Of a stretch of DNA of 6,385 nucleotides, positions 4,906 to 6,385 are shown in pieces. This stretch comes from Bacteroidota bacterium (GTDB taxonomy: Bacteria; Bacteroidota; Bacteroidia; Bacteroidales; Prolixibacteraceae): positions 1 through 6,385 of the forward strand of contig JAUYTA010000741.1 of assembly GCA_030695265.1 (NCBI GenBank). The letters run 5' to 3'. The position numbers and the translations under genes are program-made. The number at the start of each line of letters is the position of its first letter. Position 1 is the first letter of the stretch. The notes under the pieces are model-generated. The model saw nothing but the letters and a program-made list of their open reading frames with translations. It was not told the origin of the DNA and made no database searches.

Positions 4906-6234
4906 ATGGACATTCAAAGTAGAGTTGCTGCATTCATTGTTTTGATCGTTTTTGCCCTTGTTCCAACCATGGCTTTTTCACAGATTACTTCTGTTGCCAA
5001 TGAGGTTGTGCCAACAGAATATTCAAGCGGAAGTCAGGATAATATTCATGTTTTTTGCGGTGAGAAAGGAGATTTGAACGCTTCGTTAATTGCCAGTTCC
5101 GGGGCTGAGCCGGCCAGTTTCGAGTGGCTGAAATACAATGAATCGTCAGGCAATTTTGATCCATTTCTGAATGATCAATCCGGAAATACGACTTCCACAA
5201 TTTCTAACCTGGCAGACGGATGTTACCGGGTAAATGTTACCGGCACTTCCGGAGTAACAACATACACCGCCTGGGTTTTCAATAATTACGTTGAAGCGAC
5301 GGCTGAAATTCCGGAATCGGATTGTATTAAATTTACACTAAAAGGAACTTTATTGTCTCCAACAACATTTACATATATTGACCTGTCAAACGGCCAGCCC
5401 AAACTATTGAATAAGGGGATTCAGGTTGAATGGCTGGAAAATGGTACCACGGTTGTTAGCCGGGTTATAACTTCTGAAATATTCGACCCGCCAACAAAAA
5501 ATACCAATTATGTATTGTCGGTAACCGACCGCTTTGATTGTGTTGCCAGAATTAATATAGAGTATATTTCAATTGTTACCAAGGCATCATTTGAGGCAAC
5601 TAAACCTGAACGTAAAAGTGATTCGAGATTTGACGAGGCGCCATTGAGGGTGACTTTCAACAATACTTCGGAAAATGGCGATGCAGGAAAATATGAATGG
5701 TTTATTTTCCGGGACCTTGATGAAATTAAAAGAGAATCGGCAGCAAACGGGGGTGTTGTAAAAGACAGTATTCTGATTAAAATTTTCACTGACAGCCCCG
5801 AATATATTTTTGAAAACTCCGGAAAATACATGGTCAAACTGGTATCAAAAAAAATATCAGAGTTTCATACCTGCACCGATACCTTTTACATGAGCGATTA
5901 CATTGTTGCTGATACTGCGTTCATTGAAGCGCCCAATGTTTTCACCCCAAATGGAGATGAATTTAATGAGAAATTTGTTGTCAGGTTCTTCTCGATGAAA
6001 ACGGTTAAAATTTCGATTTTCAACCGTTGGGGCAAAGTACTGCATGTATGGGAGAGCAACAATGTTCAGGGATTTAGTCCGACAATTGATTCAACTCCTC
6101 AGGCTGTTTGGGATGGAAAAGTTGGAGGCAAATTAGCTACCCCCGGAGTCTATTATTACGTGGTGGAAGGTACCGGACGTGATGGTAAAAGAAAGCGAAC
6201 AAGCGGTTTTTTTCATTTGTTCAGGGGGAAATAG
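4906..6234 (+). CDS. Secreted Ig/PKD-like protein with T9SS type B sorting domain (gliding-motility-associated C-terminal domain)
   Basis: This 442-residue protein is predicted to be exported by Sec and then by the type IX secretion system to the cell surface or medium. The N-terminus is a signal peptide: short charged MDIQSR, hydrophobic core to about residue 22, and a probable cleavage near AFSQ at 23-26. Residues about 30-130 and 140-225 look like beta-rich Ig-like modules (FEWLKYN, DGCYRVNV, VEWLENG, NYVLSVTD). Residues about 227-335 are PKD-like (APLRVTFNNTS, KYEWFIF, YIFENSGKYMVKLV). From 341 to the end is the type B sorting domain: APNVFTPNGDEFNE, VKISIFNRWGKVLHVW, AVWDGKVGG, TPGVYYYVV and a final FFHLFR followed by GK. 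Five cysteines follow the signal peptide (51, 106, 140, 212, 323), an odd number. I see no catalytic domain, so adhesion or a structural surface role is likelier than an enzyme. The domain name does not prove gliding. The ATG at 4906 follows an A-rich leader and begins a perfect signal peptide. Confidence 0.88.
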   Translation: MDIQSRVAAFIVLIVFALVPTMAFSQITSVANEVVPTEYSSGSQDNIHVFCGEKGDLNASLIASSGAEPASFEWLKYNESSGNFDPFLNDQSGNTTSTISNLADGCYRVNVTGTSGVTTYTAWVFNNYVEATAEIPESDCIKFTLKGTLLSPTTFTYIDLSNGQPKLLNKGIQVEWLENGTTVVSRVITSEIFDPPTKNTNYVLSVTDRFDCVARINIEYISIVTKASFEATKPERKSDSRFDEAPLRVTFNNTSENGDAGKYEWFIFRDLDEIKRESAANGGVVKDSILIKIFTDSPEYIFENSGKYMVKLVSKKISEFHTCTDTFYMSDYIVADTAFIEAPNVFTPNGDEFNEKFVVRFFSMKTVKISIFNRWGKVLHVWESNNVQGFSPTIDSTPQAVWDGKVGGKLATPGVYYYVVEGTGRDGKRKRTSGFFHLFRGK

Positions 6235-6254
6235 AACTAAAATACAATTACTAA

Positions 6255-6385
6255 ATGAGAAGTAGCATAAAGAGATTTTTAAAAGATCGTTTCCTGATAC
6301 TGAAAATCAGAAACCGGTTTCAACCATCCACTCAAATAGGTCAGCGCCAGTTGTTTCATTATTATCAGGATAGTGCAAGAAACAA
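6255..6385 (+). CDS. Start of an unidentified gene, truncated by the window end
   Basis: An ATG at 6255 opens a frame that stays open for 43 codons to the window edge. It begins 20 bp after the stop of the T9SS cargo gene on the same strand, in an A/T-rich context (ATTACTAAATG), which suggests one transcription unit. The visible residues are basic and start MRSSIKRFLKDRF, continuing with IGQRQLFHYYQDSARN. There is no signal peptide or membrane segment in this part. The RQLFHYYQ stretch faintly resembles the segment before the SAM-binding core of FkbM-type methyltransferases, but too little is visible to assign a family. Confidence 0.55.
   Translation, partial: MRSSIKRFLKDRFLILKIRNRFQPSTQIGQRQLFHYYQDSARN

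Noticed and set aside
5508..6045. Minus-strand frames within the T9SS cargo gene (5508-5837, 5857-6045)
   Set aside because: They oppose a clear signal-peptide and sorting-domain protein and have no features of their own.

Overview
The window looks like a chromosomal segment from a member of the Bacteroidota, probably an environmental Bacteroidales/Marinilabiliales-type lineage. The reasons are a DUF4290 gene directly upstream of murA, a type IX secretion (T9SS) type B sorting domain at the end of a secreted protein, A/T-rich translation starts without Shine-Dalgarno sequences, and promoter-like sites resembling the Bacteroidota TTG / TAnnTTTG consensus. The order-level placement is inference.

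Layout. Positions 1-120 hold no supported gene. Positions 121-1428 (minus) encode MurA, the first committed enzyme of peptidoglycan synthesis, with Asp in place of the fosfomycin-target Cys. Positions 1429-1559 are a spacer carrying a short inverted repeat and a degenerate 7-bp tandem repeat that abuts the stop codon of the next gene. Positions 1560-2198 (minus) encode a DUF4290 protein. Positions 2199-2359 hold a candidate promoter and a possible 5'-UTR stem. Positions 2360-4675 (minus) are a UvrD/PcrA-type DNA helicase gene interrupted by one in-frame TAA at 4292-4294, which separates the Walker A half from the rest of the motor. Positions 4676-4905 form the divergent intergenic region, with a good candidate uvrD promoter. 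Positions 4906-6234 (plus) encode a secreted Ig/PKD-like protein with a T9SS type B C-terminal sorting domain. A second plus-strand gene begins at 6255, 20 bp downstream, and runs off the window.

Functionally this is a housekeeping block (cell wall, DNA repair, a lineage-specific conserved protein) facing away from a surface/secreted-protein transcription unit. I see no mobile element, CRISPR array, tRNA, rRNA or defence system. The points most worth a second look are the broken helicase, the MurA Cys-to-Asp site and the heptamer repeat. I do not see evidence of a previously undescribed multi-gene system.
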